Positions 42,727-53,700 of a DNA stretch of 64,000 nucleotides are shown here, one piece after another. The translations under genes and the position numbers were made by a program. Each line of letters opens with the position of its first letter. The stretch's first letter is position 1. Below the pieces are notes generated by a model. The model was not told the origin of the DNA, made no database searches, and saw only the letters and a list, made by a program, of their open reading frames with translations. Source of the DNA: Mesostigma viride (taxonomy: Eukaryota; Streptophyta; Mesostigmatophyceae; Mesostigmatales; Mesostigmataceae); assembly GCA_009746045.1 (NCBI GenBank), contig RPFO01000692.1, positions 1 through 64,000 on the forward strand, in the 5' to 3' direction.

Positions 42727-43299
42727 GCGAACACAGGGGTGGCACCAAGGGTATTGCTGGAGCAATCGATGTACAAAACTCTGATACAGCATTGACTAGA
42801 AGCCTGTACATTTGGCAATTTAGGCAACTCCGACAATAACTTGGCAATATTGATGTAGCATCCACTAGAAGCCTGGACATTTGGCAATTTCGGCGACTCC
42901 GAGAACTTGGCAAACCGTCTGTTGCTAAAGGCAGCCTACCACCAACTGCCCCGTCTCATTGTCCGCATCCGTGACCAGCACGAAATCGGTTGCTGGAGAA
43001 GGATCCTCGTCCTCGTCCTCGTCCCAGTCCTCTCCCGGTCTCTCGCTCGGGTCGATTCCGTACCATTTCCGTAGCTTTGGCCCGCCGGCCATGTAGTCGA
43101 GCAATCTGTCTCCAATCCTTAAAATAGTTATGGGGGAGTCCTCCTGATACGCTATCCTGCCGGTGGACACCGCTGAGCAAGCCTTACATGGCCCTACGCG
43201 CCGGCGTACGTCGCCATGGGTCCTCACACATGGGCGGACATGCAGGGGCGCTAGGAGACCAAGAGGGCAGGAAACCCCTGATGAGATCAACGGAATCAT
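40083..43299 (-). CDS. Plastid-type NmrA-like atypical SDR, six exons
   Basis: Minus-strand exons, all phase 0: 43299-42943, 41941-41771, 41369-41220, 41088-41056, 40865-40821 (donor uncertain) and 40382-40083, about 351 residues. Exon 1 starts MIPLISSGVSCPLG with a Ser/Arg-rich stretch that fits a plastid transit peptide, then KLRKWYG, an acidic linker and FVLVTDADNETGQL. Exon 2 continues VLGLILARKKVSVLVRN...GDKRALAKAMRGASAIICCG, a Rossmann NAD(P)-binding core. Exon 3 has LQHLVFLSP, and the last exon ACGVPFTIMRTYGKL...SRENLALAAVNMLQ. This order is that of plant NAD(P)-binding NmrA-like proteins, some of which support photosystem assembly. The exact substrate is unknown. The TGxxG-type motif is degenerate (TDADNETG). 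The introns hold a LINE 3' end, a 23 bp repeat and a poly-G run. Confidence 0.75.
40500..40640 (-). mobile_element. LINE 3' end in an SDR intron
   Basis: AAATTAAAATTAAAACATGA followed by CTCCGTGGGGAGATCATGTA: a tail plus 3' hairpin (CTCC-GTG-GGGAG on plus). The 5' boundary is unclear. Confidence 0.6.
41143..41234 (-). repeat. 24 bp duplication across the SDR exon 3 donor
   Basis: CAAGGTCACCTTGACGGCTG followed by cctc occurs at 41143-41166 and 41211-41234. The second copy spans the exon 3 end and its donor (GTCAAG|GTGACC); the first is a spare donor region inside the intron. Confidence 0.75.
41560..41645 (+). repeat. 23 bp tandem repeat, four copies
   Basis: Unit GTGTGTGATGGCAAGATGTG then gcg, in the intron between SDR exons 2 and 3. 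Confidence 0.9.
42681..42722 (+). repeat. Poly-G run in SDR intron 1
   Basis: About 40 Gs broken once by AGAA. The exact length is unreliable in any assembly. It is capable of G-quadruplex formation on the coding-opposite strand. Confidence 0.85.
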
Positions 43300-44074
43300 C
43301 GCTGCTGCAAGGTGGGTGTTTTCGCTACCTGTATTATAATGATTTACTCTAAGGTTAGAGAAGAAAATCTAGCTATTTCCCGAGAGGATGGCTTCATAAT
43401 TACAATCCATCACCCCCCTCAGTCGGATCGCTCCACTTGACGTCAATGTCAATAATGACAGCACGCTCGGTTCCTAGCTTAAATGCTCGTTAACTGTAAT
43501 TCCGGATAAATTCTAAAAAACTACTGACGGTTGAACGGGAAGGTATGCCACAAGCTGGCGACAGTGGTCAGTCAGGTGTAGATTGCACAGGCAAATGCCG
43601 TGGTGACGAGGATCGCACCAACACTCCGAGCAATACGCAGGAAGTATCAACCTCGGTTTGACGACACTCCTTGCGTCGAAAGTGCCAAGCTGATGCGTTC
43701 TTGTCAGGCCAGCGCCCGTTTTTATTTTCCTGTGCAAAGTTGTTTACCTGCGGGCACCCCCGGCTATGGCGACCGGGCTGCACGTCGGTCGTCGGAGCAG
43801 ATTCTAGGTACCGGTAGACAGATGCTGGACTGGGTACCTTATTAACAGAGCACAAGTCGAATAATCCGATGCGGTTTTTCCGGTAAACTATGTAAGACTT
43901 ACACACCAAGTCATAAGGTGAAAGATCTTTTACCGTAGTAACTTCGGTTCCTCTCTAGACCCAGGGATCACAGGAAACAATGACGGTGGCGTCAATTATC
44001 TTCTGCTGCATGTCACTGTTGCCTGCTACTTGCCAGCGGCCTTGCGCTGCCGTCCTTCGTCCTCGCGGTTTCCC
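43300..44074. other. No gene seen; 5' flank of the SDR gene
   Basis: Presumed promoter region of the minus-strand SDR gene and the left flank of the LINE insertion. No conserved coding frame. Confidence 0.3.
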
Positions 44075-45619
44075 GAGTTGGACGGTAATTTCCAGGTAAA
44101 TAGGTGTACGTTTATTCCAAATATAGCCAGTAGTTAATCCCTGCTAAGCCTAGGGGTATCAAGATGTCAGTGGCTAAAACGGAGCCTTACTAGACCACGG
44201 AAGCCACTGGACTTCTAAGGGGTTGTCATTGGGCATGTGGGTAAAGATCCTGTTTTTGCCCATGAGGTCATGAAAGATCTCAAGTGGGCTGGGCTTATCC
44301 TGGTCCGCGCCAGGGTCCCAGATTTTGTTTTGTTCATTTGCAACCATCCAGTAGCGTCGCATGCCGGAGTTCCATAGGTAAATGAAGCGTGAGAGAACCC
44401 CAGCTTTGTCGAAAACTGTGCGCCTATTGAACACCACATCGTTTCGCACCGTCCAGATTGTATATAACATGCATGTGCGGAGCCATATCCACGCTTGTTG
44501 TGAAAAGGTGAGCTCAAGGCCAGGGGTGCCAGTGATGCCAAAGATAATTGAGCGGGTAGACACCGGTATGATAGGCTCAGATGTCCAGGCTGCCCATAAA
44601 CCAATCAACCAGGTCCAAACTCCCTGGAGGTTACACCATAAAAATCGGTGTTCCACAGTTTCAGTGGGGTTGGTACATAAACAAGTAGCAGGGTGGTGAA
44701 ATCGCCGGTGAAGGATCTCCCCTACCCCGATGGACCGGTGCATCAAGAGGTGTTGTACGTCGGTCGCGCGGCGATCAATCAACGGGTGGTCAACGGCGAG
44801 GGTGATGTTGCGGACCCAGGTGTGGCCAGGCCACTCAGTAGCGCCCCAGCGTGTCCGTCCGGGGTGGAATTGATGGTTTTTATGCCGGAGCATTGTGTAG
44901 CCCCACTCTGCCGTGTACTCGTAAAGGCCCTTTACAATTCTGCTGTCACCCTGATTTAGCACCCAGCCAAATTCCACTGGATCCAATGACAACATGTCCA
45001 GGCGAGTTGATCCCACATGTAGCCAAATAATAGCAGCGTCTGGAAGGTTGGGGTTGGGTTGGTATACACATGATTGTTCAAGGGACCAAGGTACAACCCG
45101 AATCCGGTGGCATAGCTGGGTGGGGAGGAACACCACTGCAGTTGTAAGTTGAGCCAAACAGCCATTGTGGCCGCTCAGCGGCGCCAGTAGTTGAACGTGC
45201 AGGGTTCCAAGGGGGAGTTCTGCGATCACCTTCCCCGAGCATGTTGCGGTCGTGCTGTATGGACAAAAGCAGCACCATTCACCAGCTTTATAGGGGGCAC
45301 GGGGAGAAGTCATGAGTGTGTGCCAGCGTGGGGGTATGGCTTGTACTAGCGCGGCCCAGGCAGCATAAGTAGGCATATTGGGGACCCAGGCAGCCAGTTC
45401 GTTATATGTCGGTTAAGAGGCGGTAGCAGTCACCGTGGAGAATATACAGGTGGAGAATAGTGGTTACAGGGTGGGGGGATGTTATGAAGCCTTCATAGGG
45501 GTTAGGGCCACTTAAGCATCCGAAGGGGCGATTAAGGGGGTTGAGGTATATATCATTAAAGAATAGGGGTTGGCGTGCAACTTCCTCACGGTAGTTGCAC
45601 CGGGAGTTGGACGGTAATT
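44075..45619 (-). mobile_element. 5'-truncated LINE with 16 bp target duplication
   Basis: GAGTTGGACGGTAATT lies at 44075-44090 and again at 45604-45619. Between them, on the minus strand, is the C-terminal part of an ORF2 and a short 3' UTR. Confidence 0.9.
44174..45376 (-). CDS. LINE ORF2 C-terminus with zf-RVT-like zinc motif
   Basis: A 400-residue frame lacking the endonuclease and catalytic RT motifs. It contains CLC-x5-ETVEHRFLWC, the C-x-C...H-x4-C motif that follows the RT in many plant-type LINEs and RT-like proteins (zf-RVT), and IWTVRNDVVFNRR, another frequent motif of this region. The intact 400 codons suggest a fairly young copy. The 5' truncation removes the active site, so the fragment cannot retrotranspose on its own. 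Confidence 0.75.
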   Translation of the reverse strand: MPTYAAWAALVQAIPPRWHTLMTSPRAPYKAGEWCCFCPYSTTATCSGKVIAELPLGTLHVQLLAPLSGHNGCLAQLTTAVVFLPTQLCHRIRVVPWSLEQSCVYQPNPNLPDAAIIWLHVGSTRLDMLSLDPVEFGWVLNQGDSRIVKGLYEYTAEWGYTMLRHKNHQFHPGRTRWGATEWPGHTWVRNITLAVDHPLIDRRATDVQHLLMHRSIGVGEILHRRFHHPATCLCTNPTETVEHRFLWCNLQGVWTWLIGLWAAWTSEPIIPVSTRSIIFGITGTPGLELTFSQQAWIWLRTCMLYTIWTVRNDVVFNRRTVFDKAGVLSRFIYLWNSGMRRYWMVANEQNKIWDPGADQDKPSPLEIFHDLMGKNRIFTHMPNDNPLEVQWLPWSSKAPF

Positions 45620-47490
45620 ACTATTATTTTGACTAATTTCAATTAGCCTCTACTCGCTTGTACTTGCAAGGATGAAGGTAGCCAAATGTAAGGTGCGTGA
45701 CGTAGCCAACGTGACAAACAGCCAGAGCTGGCAGAAGGCAAACGTGAACACCTTCCGACGTCCATGGCTGCCATGCCTGCCTAAGTGCATCGGGATGTGG
45801 CGCGCACGAACCACGGTGCTCGACACGGTGTAGATTGCCAATGTATTTGTGACGCTGCACTCGCGACAGGGAGTTATATGCGTCAACGGTAGTTTCTCTT
45901 CCTCCCGACCAAGTCATTTGTGCAGTGTGCACATTCATTTGCGCACAACCTGTAGCGAGCGTGTGAAAATGGGTGTAATGGTCTTGTTGTTTGCGCAAGA
46001 GGTATATGAAAGTCGCGGGGATGATTCCGTCTGGCGGATTAATATGATTCTGCCAAGTAGGTTCCACCTCAATGATTTGGATGGTGTCTGATGAGGCCTG
46101 CCCGTCGTGATGAACCGCGGAGTGGTCGCCCGCCAGAAACGGCGAGCATGGGCGACCGGTTGGCAACTGGCGAAGGAAACGATCCAGCATGGCTTGCCTG
46201 CAGCAGCCAAGGAAGTGCCACGGACAGCAGATCTACTCTCCCGGCAGACTGGGGCTTCTGCCACCGCGCTATGCGCCTTTGCGAACGGACCTCCTGCTTG
46301 GACTACGACCAATTGCAACGTCAGGCATTCCCACACAACGGCCGGCAATCCAGTGTCCAACGCTCACGGTAAGTTATTTTTGCATGGAATATCTTTCGTG
46401 GCAGGAAGGCATACGCCAGAAGACGGATTCTATTTACTACCAGCGTGAATACTCGTTATCTGGTTTTGCACGGGTTATTTGAAGGGGGGGCAGATTGCCT
46501 AGTTCTTTTAAGTCGAGGTGGTAATTTTGAGCTTGAAATCATCCTTAAGTGAACAAGCTCCTTTGAACATTCTCCCGTCTAAATCTAGTGAAGTATTGCT
46601 GCCTCCGTTCCGTTGCCATGGTGTATGTTCCCGGGAGAGATGTGGGCCAGACCTTGACTAATACCATTTGACAATAGTACCAGGCCCATAAGTTTACGCC
46701 ATGCTTTGTTACCCCCCCCCTTAAAGGGCACCACAGGCTACTAAAGGCCCCACAGGCTACTAGATCTCACGTTTAGAGATGTATCTACTAGTTGATGGAT
46801 GACCACTTGTCGAGAGACTTTTACTAGTTGAGAAATAACTAGCATGCCACTCTGCGATGTGCTGTCACGCTAGCCCTGGCGTGAGTGCATGATCGGCCGG
46901 TTTACTTCCAATGGACGTTTGGCAATCCAAGAGGAGGATTTGGTGTTGGTTTTGGCAGTTGACAACTTGGTGCCCTCACATAGCTATAAGCACCGTGACC
47001 TGTTGTGGTGGCAGTCGCGGTGGGGGCGGCGGTGGCAGTGGAGATTTAGTGCCCATGTGCTCATCCGCACATCGTAATTCACTATGAGCGATCATAAGTA
47101 CATCGAACGCCATCGTCAGCCCTCATCAGAACACCACCAGCCATGATCAATACACCATAAGCCATCATTGACACATGACAGGCTATTTTTAGCACATCAT
47201 GAGCATAGCTGCCTGTGGTAGTGGCAGTGGCTCATATCCTCATTGCCTGAGCGCCACACAACGAGTATTGTGCTGTATGGCAGGTTACATCATGTTTTCC
47301 TGGTATCTACTTCATTCTGAGTGCAATATTACCACAAAGCACCCACATGTATGCATTTTACGAAGATAATGTTATATTTTACGAACATAATGGTCGGGTG
47401 CGCGTTTTCGGCCAGTCGCAGAACTTATTTGTGTACACCCTTTGTGTACACCCTTATTTGTGTGACTCCTGTACTCATGCCCCCCTTGGC
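45620..47490. other. No convincing gene
   Basis: A 183-residue minus-strand open frame at 45639-46190 has no recognisable motif and begins beside the LINE target site; I do not call it. Further on there are only scattered repeats of ccatcaxxacac type near 47100-47170. Confidence 0.3.
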
Positions 47491-47496
47491 TGCCCG

Positions 47497-47690
47497 ACCC
47501 CAACCCCAACCCACAACCACAACCACAACCACAACCACCAACACCAACACCAACACCAACACCAACACCAACACCAACACCAACACCAACGCCAACCCCA
47601 ACCCCAACCCCAACGCCAACGCCAACCCCAACCCCACCCGCACCCCAACCCCAACCCCAACACCAACCCCAACCCCAACACCAATCTACC
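47497..47690 (+). repeat. (CAACCC/CAACAC)n array upstream of the PPR exon
   Basis: Degenerate C/A-rich hexamer-like array. It ends 16 bp before a CCCCCAG acceptor, so it probably lies in an intron or leader of the PPR gene. Confidence 0.9.
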
Positions 47691-47706
47691 CTGTTGCCGC
47701 CCCCAG

Positions 47707-50700
47707 GTGCAGCACCGGCTCCCGCGGAATCCGCATCAACGCGGACACGCATTCCAAGTGCAGCATGGCCGCCAGAACCGGACGCGTCGGCTGCCGAGCG
47801 TATAGCAAGGGACGTAGACGCGGCCACCCCCGATACAGCAGCCACCGCCGATGTGTCATCCCCTGTCGTCATGTTGCGGCACGTGCAGCCGCCGTGGAAG
47901 AGGGGGCGGCTGCCACGCAAGATGCGTGCTGCGCGCGCCAAGGAGGGGGTCCGCATGGACACGCCATCACTGCCGTTATCTCAGCATCACGACACCACGC
48001 TGATGACGGATCGACATGTGCCGGCTGTCCGTGCGCTGGATCACCGGGTCGCCAAGGACGGCGGGCCCCCGGCGGTCGACCTAGCAGGGGCGCAGGACCG
48101 TGTGGGGGTGAGGATACAAAACGGGACGGAGGTGGGGATTCGGGAGGTCGCGGAGACGGGAGCAACCTGGGGGGGGCATGCAGCGGTAGTCCCTTCTGGC
48201 AGCGGCGCCGCAAGGGGCGGCAGCGGAGAGGGGAGGGAGCGTATGTTGGTGTCGCGGGAAGAAGTGGTCGCAGCCGGTGGACATCGTGACATTAGCACCG
48301 ATGACATCGGCGTTGCTCCTGGGTCTTGGTCTGCCAGCAGTCATGGTGGCGACACAGTGAGTCGGCAGGCGGGTGCCGCGGGTGCATCACGGGACCATCA
48401 TCGTCCCACATCCTCAATCGGTCCTTCACCGGCTGCCCGTGTTCCTTCAGCGGACTCCTTTGGGGCCCATTCGCCCGGCATGTACTATAACCACAACCTG
48501 TATAGTGACCTCCGGCTTGGCTTCACGGGCCATATTGGCGTCGCCGCCTCCCCCTCGACCTCCGTGACCTCGGCGACTGCTGCCACGACGCTGGGCCCTG
48601 TCACCCTCACGCTTCCCTCAGCGCCACATCAGCGCATGCTGGAATTTCTGATGTCCCACGCGCGCTACGGCGTGCTGCCACCTGGCTGGGGCGTGCGCCA
48701 GTCTAACTATGTGCTCGAGGGAGCGGTGGGAAACCCGAGGCTGGACGCCTGGTTCTGGGGGGGGCGGCACGCGCCCGCCCACAGAACAGGGCAACCGCCA
48801 TTGGCTGCCTCTTTGGAGTTTAAGCGAAAGGACATGGAAATGGAAATGGCCGCGTTGTGCTCTACCGAAACTGGCGTCTTGTCAGATGCAAAGTCTGGCA
48901 GCACAGCGGCCTTTCCTCCTCCTGGTCGGGCCCTTGAACCCATCCCCCTCGACCCCATGCGCCCTGTCCATGGAACAAGTCTTCACGGCACCTGTGCCCC
49001 GGTCCCCCTCGACCCTGCCTCGCTGCGGTGGCTCTTCCGTCTGCTGGCGTCGCACGGCGTGACGGATGCCCGCAGCAATGACCTGGTGGCGTACGGCCTC
49101 GCGCGAGCGGGGCACGCTGCTGCCGCCGTACCGTGGATACTCGAGTGCCTGCCGCCACCCTCCACGGCCCCAATCTCTCCCATCGCCACGGCGTTCACCA
49201 GCACACAAAGGGCGTCGGCTCGGCCTATTGCCAACACGCTTGCCAGCAACGGAGCTGCTGCTGCTGCTGCTGCTGTGGATGCGGGCGCGGCAGGGGTCCC
49301 TACTCCGACCGTGGGTTATCCGAGCGGCCCACCAGCGCTTCACCCCGGCATCCCGACAGTCCCACCCAGCACTCCACATGAGAAGAGCCGGGGCCGCTGG
49401 GTCCCGGGCGCGTCCACGTCCTGGGCCGTCTTGCGTGCGTGCTGCGAGCGGGGCGACGTGGGCTCCTCGGTGGGGGCACTGGTGGCTCTTGCCCAGCGGG
49501 AGCTGGAGGGGATAATGCAACGGGGCGTAGAGCATGTTGCCCATTGGGAGCTGGAGGCGGATGCTCATAGGGTGGTTGACGGGATGGCTGAATGTGGGAT
49601 GGATAAGGGTCTGCAAAGAGAGCTCAGTGGGTCTGTTCAGCGTGAGGGTGATGGGGTGGCTGAACACTCGAGCGATGAGAGCTTGCAACAGAGGCTTGCT
49701 GCCTTGGCGAATGAAGGTGGGGTGCCCGCCCGCGGCGAGTCGGTTTGCAGCGACCGCGACAGCTACACGCAAGCACCCGCACAGATGCGAGAGCGGCTGG
49801 AAACCCACGTGCAAGCCCCTGCGGAAGCAAACACGGAAGCTGGATCTCCAGTGCAGGCACACGCGCAGGTACAAGCGCAGACGCAGGCACCAGCGCAAGC
49901 GGAAATACAGTCGCAAGCAGAAGCTCTTGCGCAAGTGCGGGGTTACCGCGTGCGCCAGCACCTGCGCCGCTCGCGGCTGATGCGCGGCGTCACGGCCACG
50001 TTGGACACGTGTGGCAGCAGGGAGGACGTGGTTGCCATGGCCTCGTTCATGGCCACCACGGCAGGTGCGCCGCTGGGCCACCTAGAAGAGCACAGCCCTT
50101 CATGTGTGCTGGCGCTCGCATTCGCCGAGAACGACCACATCTACAATGCGATGGCAGCTGCCTTCTGTCGGGTGGGTCTGGACACGCCATCCTCGCTAGG
50201 CCCATCATCCACTGGAGCTTCAGAGCCTGCTGGAGGGCCATCGCCTTCTGAAAGGCCGTCCCGGAGTGAAGGGCCATCGCCCGCTGTAAAGGCGGAGGCG
50301 GAAGGTCTTCTTGAGAGCAGCCGGGTTAGCGGGTATGGTGGCCCGGCCAGTGCTGGTGCGGGCGGAGCCAGGGTTCAGGGCGGAAACGAGGGTGTGGGGG
50401 CGGACCCGGGTGGGTATGTGGGAGCGGCGGGCAGCATCAGTGGGCAGTTGCGTGAGTCATCTGGTGCGGGCGAACGTGCCGGCTATCCACTCACGTCGCT
50501 CCTGCAGGACTGCCTGTCCCGTTGGGACGTTGCCTCCGCTAGTCGAGGAGGGGGTGGGCTGGCGCAGGGGTCTCTTCGTGTAGCGCGTGGGCTGCTGGGG
50601 GGGGAGTTGCCGTCCTGGGTGAGTTCCGCTGCGGGTGAATCCCGCCAAGCCAGTGTGCAGCTTGTGGAGGGGGCGAGAATGGGGCCCCGACAAACGGACC

Positions 50701-53700
50701 AGCTTGCAGGGGATGGCTCAGTGGCGAGCATGCAGTGCCAGGTCCTGCAGGGGTTGCGGGAAGGGGATCGAATTCCGCAGGCGAAGGGGCCAGATGGGGG
50801 GTGGTCGGAGGAAGCGCAGGCTGGTGCGGACGCGAGCGGTGGATTGTCATTGGCGGAGCCGTCCGAAACGGCGCGACCGGGTCTGCGCGAGGAACCGATC
50901 GAAACATTGCCATATGAGGCCACGCCACAAGCAGCGCGTGGGAGGGAAACGCCACAAGGCGCGCGTGGGAGGGAATCAGGGGTTTCCGAGGACACGGCAC
51001 CGGCTGTTTTTCCACCACCCTCCTCAGGAATATCTGTCCACTTGCTGCCGCAGCTGTTTTGTTCCGCCTACGTCACCGCGTGCGCACGCATGACCACGGA
51101 GCATGCGGCGGAGGTCATCGCAGGACCGCCCCCGCGCCGTCAGTACCCTCTCACGCAGTCGCCGCACCGCCAGCATGTCGCCATGTCGGCGGCGCTCCAA
51201 ACGATGGACCTGGCGGTCGCGCGCGGGATCCCATTGGACGCGGACGCCGCCGATGCCTTGCTGGTGCTGTGTGGTGCGCAAGGGGGGGGCGGATCCATGG
51301 CAGCCCAAAGAGTGCTGGATGCTCTTATACGGCAGGCTGGGCAGTTTGGGAGAGTGGGTGACCTAGGCTGGGTGGGGCTGACTCGGGCTGACTTTGACTG
51401 GCATCGGCCCCATGTCAGCCCAGGTTCCCTACCATCCGCCACGGTGGAGCAGGGCAGGTACAGGGATGGCAGTGGTGGCGGCAAGCACGAGAGTGACCCT
51501 TTTGAGGGCACGCGGGTGAAGGGGGCGGTGGAGGATGGACGCGTGACGGCGAAAAGCGCCGCGGCAGTTACTGTTGGGGTGGATGGGCCGCGACCCGCGA
51601 GCATGCCTGGAGATCATTCGCATGCGGGCGCGGGTGGTAGTAGCCAGTCAACCCCCCCCTTGGCCGCATCGGAAGCATCCTTCATGGCATCACCTGTCAT
51701 GCCGGGCAAACATAGCACCGCGGCCATGTTGGCTGCTGGCGACCAGGCCCGGTTGTCCGTGGAGCGTGGCGGCGGACAGGCGCCGAGTGACCTTCCGTGG
51801 CCCCCGGCTGTATCTTATCGATGGGATGGTGTGTTGGGGCGATGGCGTGGAAAGAGCGGCAGCGGCTGGGTAGCAGTGGATCCTCACTCTCGGCTGGGCC
51901 GCCCCCCGCTGCGCGCCCCCTTGTTCAACACGCTCATGTCACTGCGCCGAAGGGAAGGCCGGCTGACCCTGCCCCATGCGTCGGGGGTGGTTGCCCAAAT
52001 GGACGCGGTGGGGGTGGCCCCCGACGCGGTCACGTTCAACACGGCGTTGGGGATGTGCGAGAAGATGGAGGACGTGCGCGCGGTCGTGAGGGGCATGGTG
52101 GAGCGGCAGATACGGCCCAGCACGGCCACGTTTAACGCGATGCTGGCCCACCTGTCCCACCCCTCGGACATGCCACGTGCCACCGCCACACCTAGCTATC
52201 CCCTGTCAACCCGCGGCCAAGAGCATGGGCTGCCCAGACAGGGGGTACCTGACTGGCACGCTGCGTTCTTGGCTCCTCGCAGGATAACTGACCATCCTTG
52301 CCGCGCCAGCGCACTCGGGCCACCGGCTGCAGCGGGAGGGGGAAGTGGCGCCGCCGCTTTTGCGTCTTCTCTAACATCCCTCCGCGCCTCCTCTGTCGCA
52401 GCGGGTGTGGCCGAAGCATCCTCCCACGGTCCGGTGCCACCATCCGGAAAACAATACGGGCAGGTCTCACCTCGGCTGAGACAGACAGCGCGCCTTTTGG
52501 ACACCCTCCTGCAAGGGACGCGCGCCGGCAAGGTACAGGGCCACAGCACATCTGGCGATGGAAGACTTCCGGGCCACGGCACCTCCGGCAGTGTACAGGG
52601 CCCTGCTGCCTCTGGCAAGGGACTAGGGCACAGCGGAGAAGAGCGCCCCGCGACAGCTGCCCATGGCGCCCATGCGGCCTCCAGCGGCTCATATTCGCCC
52701 TCAGACTCTCCCCACCTCTTGACCATGGGTCAACATAGCAGCGATGTGTGGTCCCCCTGGTCCTCTCCACCCCTCATGGCCACCAGCAGCGCAAGGCGCC
52801 GCGCCACCCGCGCGGTGCTGGCGGACATGCGCGCGGCGGCTGTGCTGCCGAACGCCGTCACCGGCACGTTGCTGGCCGGTTTCTGCCGCGACGCCGGCGA
52901 CGCCTGGCTGCTCCGGCAGCTGCTGGCAGGGGTCGGGTTGGGCCTGGGTCTGGAGGCGGGGGCGGAGCTGCTGGGGGGTATGGGGGGGGCGGACGCGCCC
53001 GCTGGCACTCGCCACGCCGGGGAGAATCCGGGGTCATGCATCTCGGTCACGCCTCGCAAGGGCCAGACGGCCACGTTGCAGACATCACCGGCTCATGTGT
53101 CATCACTGGTCACGGTGCCGATACTCCAACAACAAGAGGGGTGGGAATGGGAATCCCGGAATGGCGTGGGATGGAAGGAGGGGAGTGGAGGAGGGAATGG
53201 AGCTGTGGGGCTGAGTCCGGATGACATGAGTGCCATCTCGCGGCAACAGGGGCATTCCTGGCGGCCGCGGGATCCGACCGCGCAGCTGCAGGGCCGGCGT
53301 GGGCACTTGTATGATGCTGGGGAAGCCCTGCCAGGGCGCGGCCAGATGCTGCTGCTCTCGTCCTTGGACGCACAGGCGTGTGCCGCGATGGTGGCTGCGT
53401 GTGGCCGGCTGGGCATGATGGCGGAGGCGGAGGCGTTGGTCACGCGGATGGAGCGGGAGGGAGGGGGAGGGGCAGGGGGAGCAGGGGAAGGGGGCCAATG
53501 GGGCGGGGGGGGTGATCGACCCATGACGGAGGCGGGTCATAGAGAGCAAGAGCGAAATGACGCAAGTTCACGGGCAGGGGGTGGGGGTGGGGATGGCCGC
53601 GCTGGCGACGCTCGCGAGGGTATCACGATACCTAGTGGAGGGGTTCTAAACGTACCCAGAACGCAGGATGGACGCGGCAGCCACGACCCCTCATTCCCGT

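Noticed and set aside
45639-46190. 183-codon minus-strand frame
   Set aside because: No motif, unusual composition and overlapping alternatives on both strands; kept only as a note.
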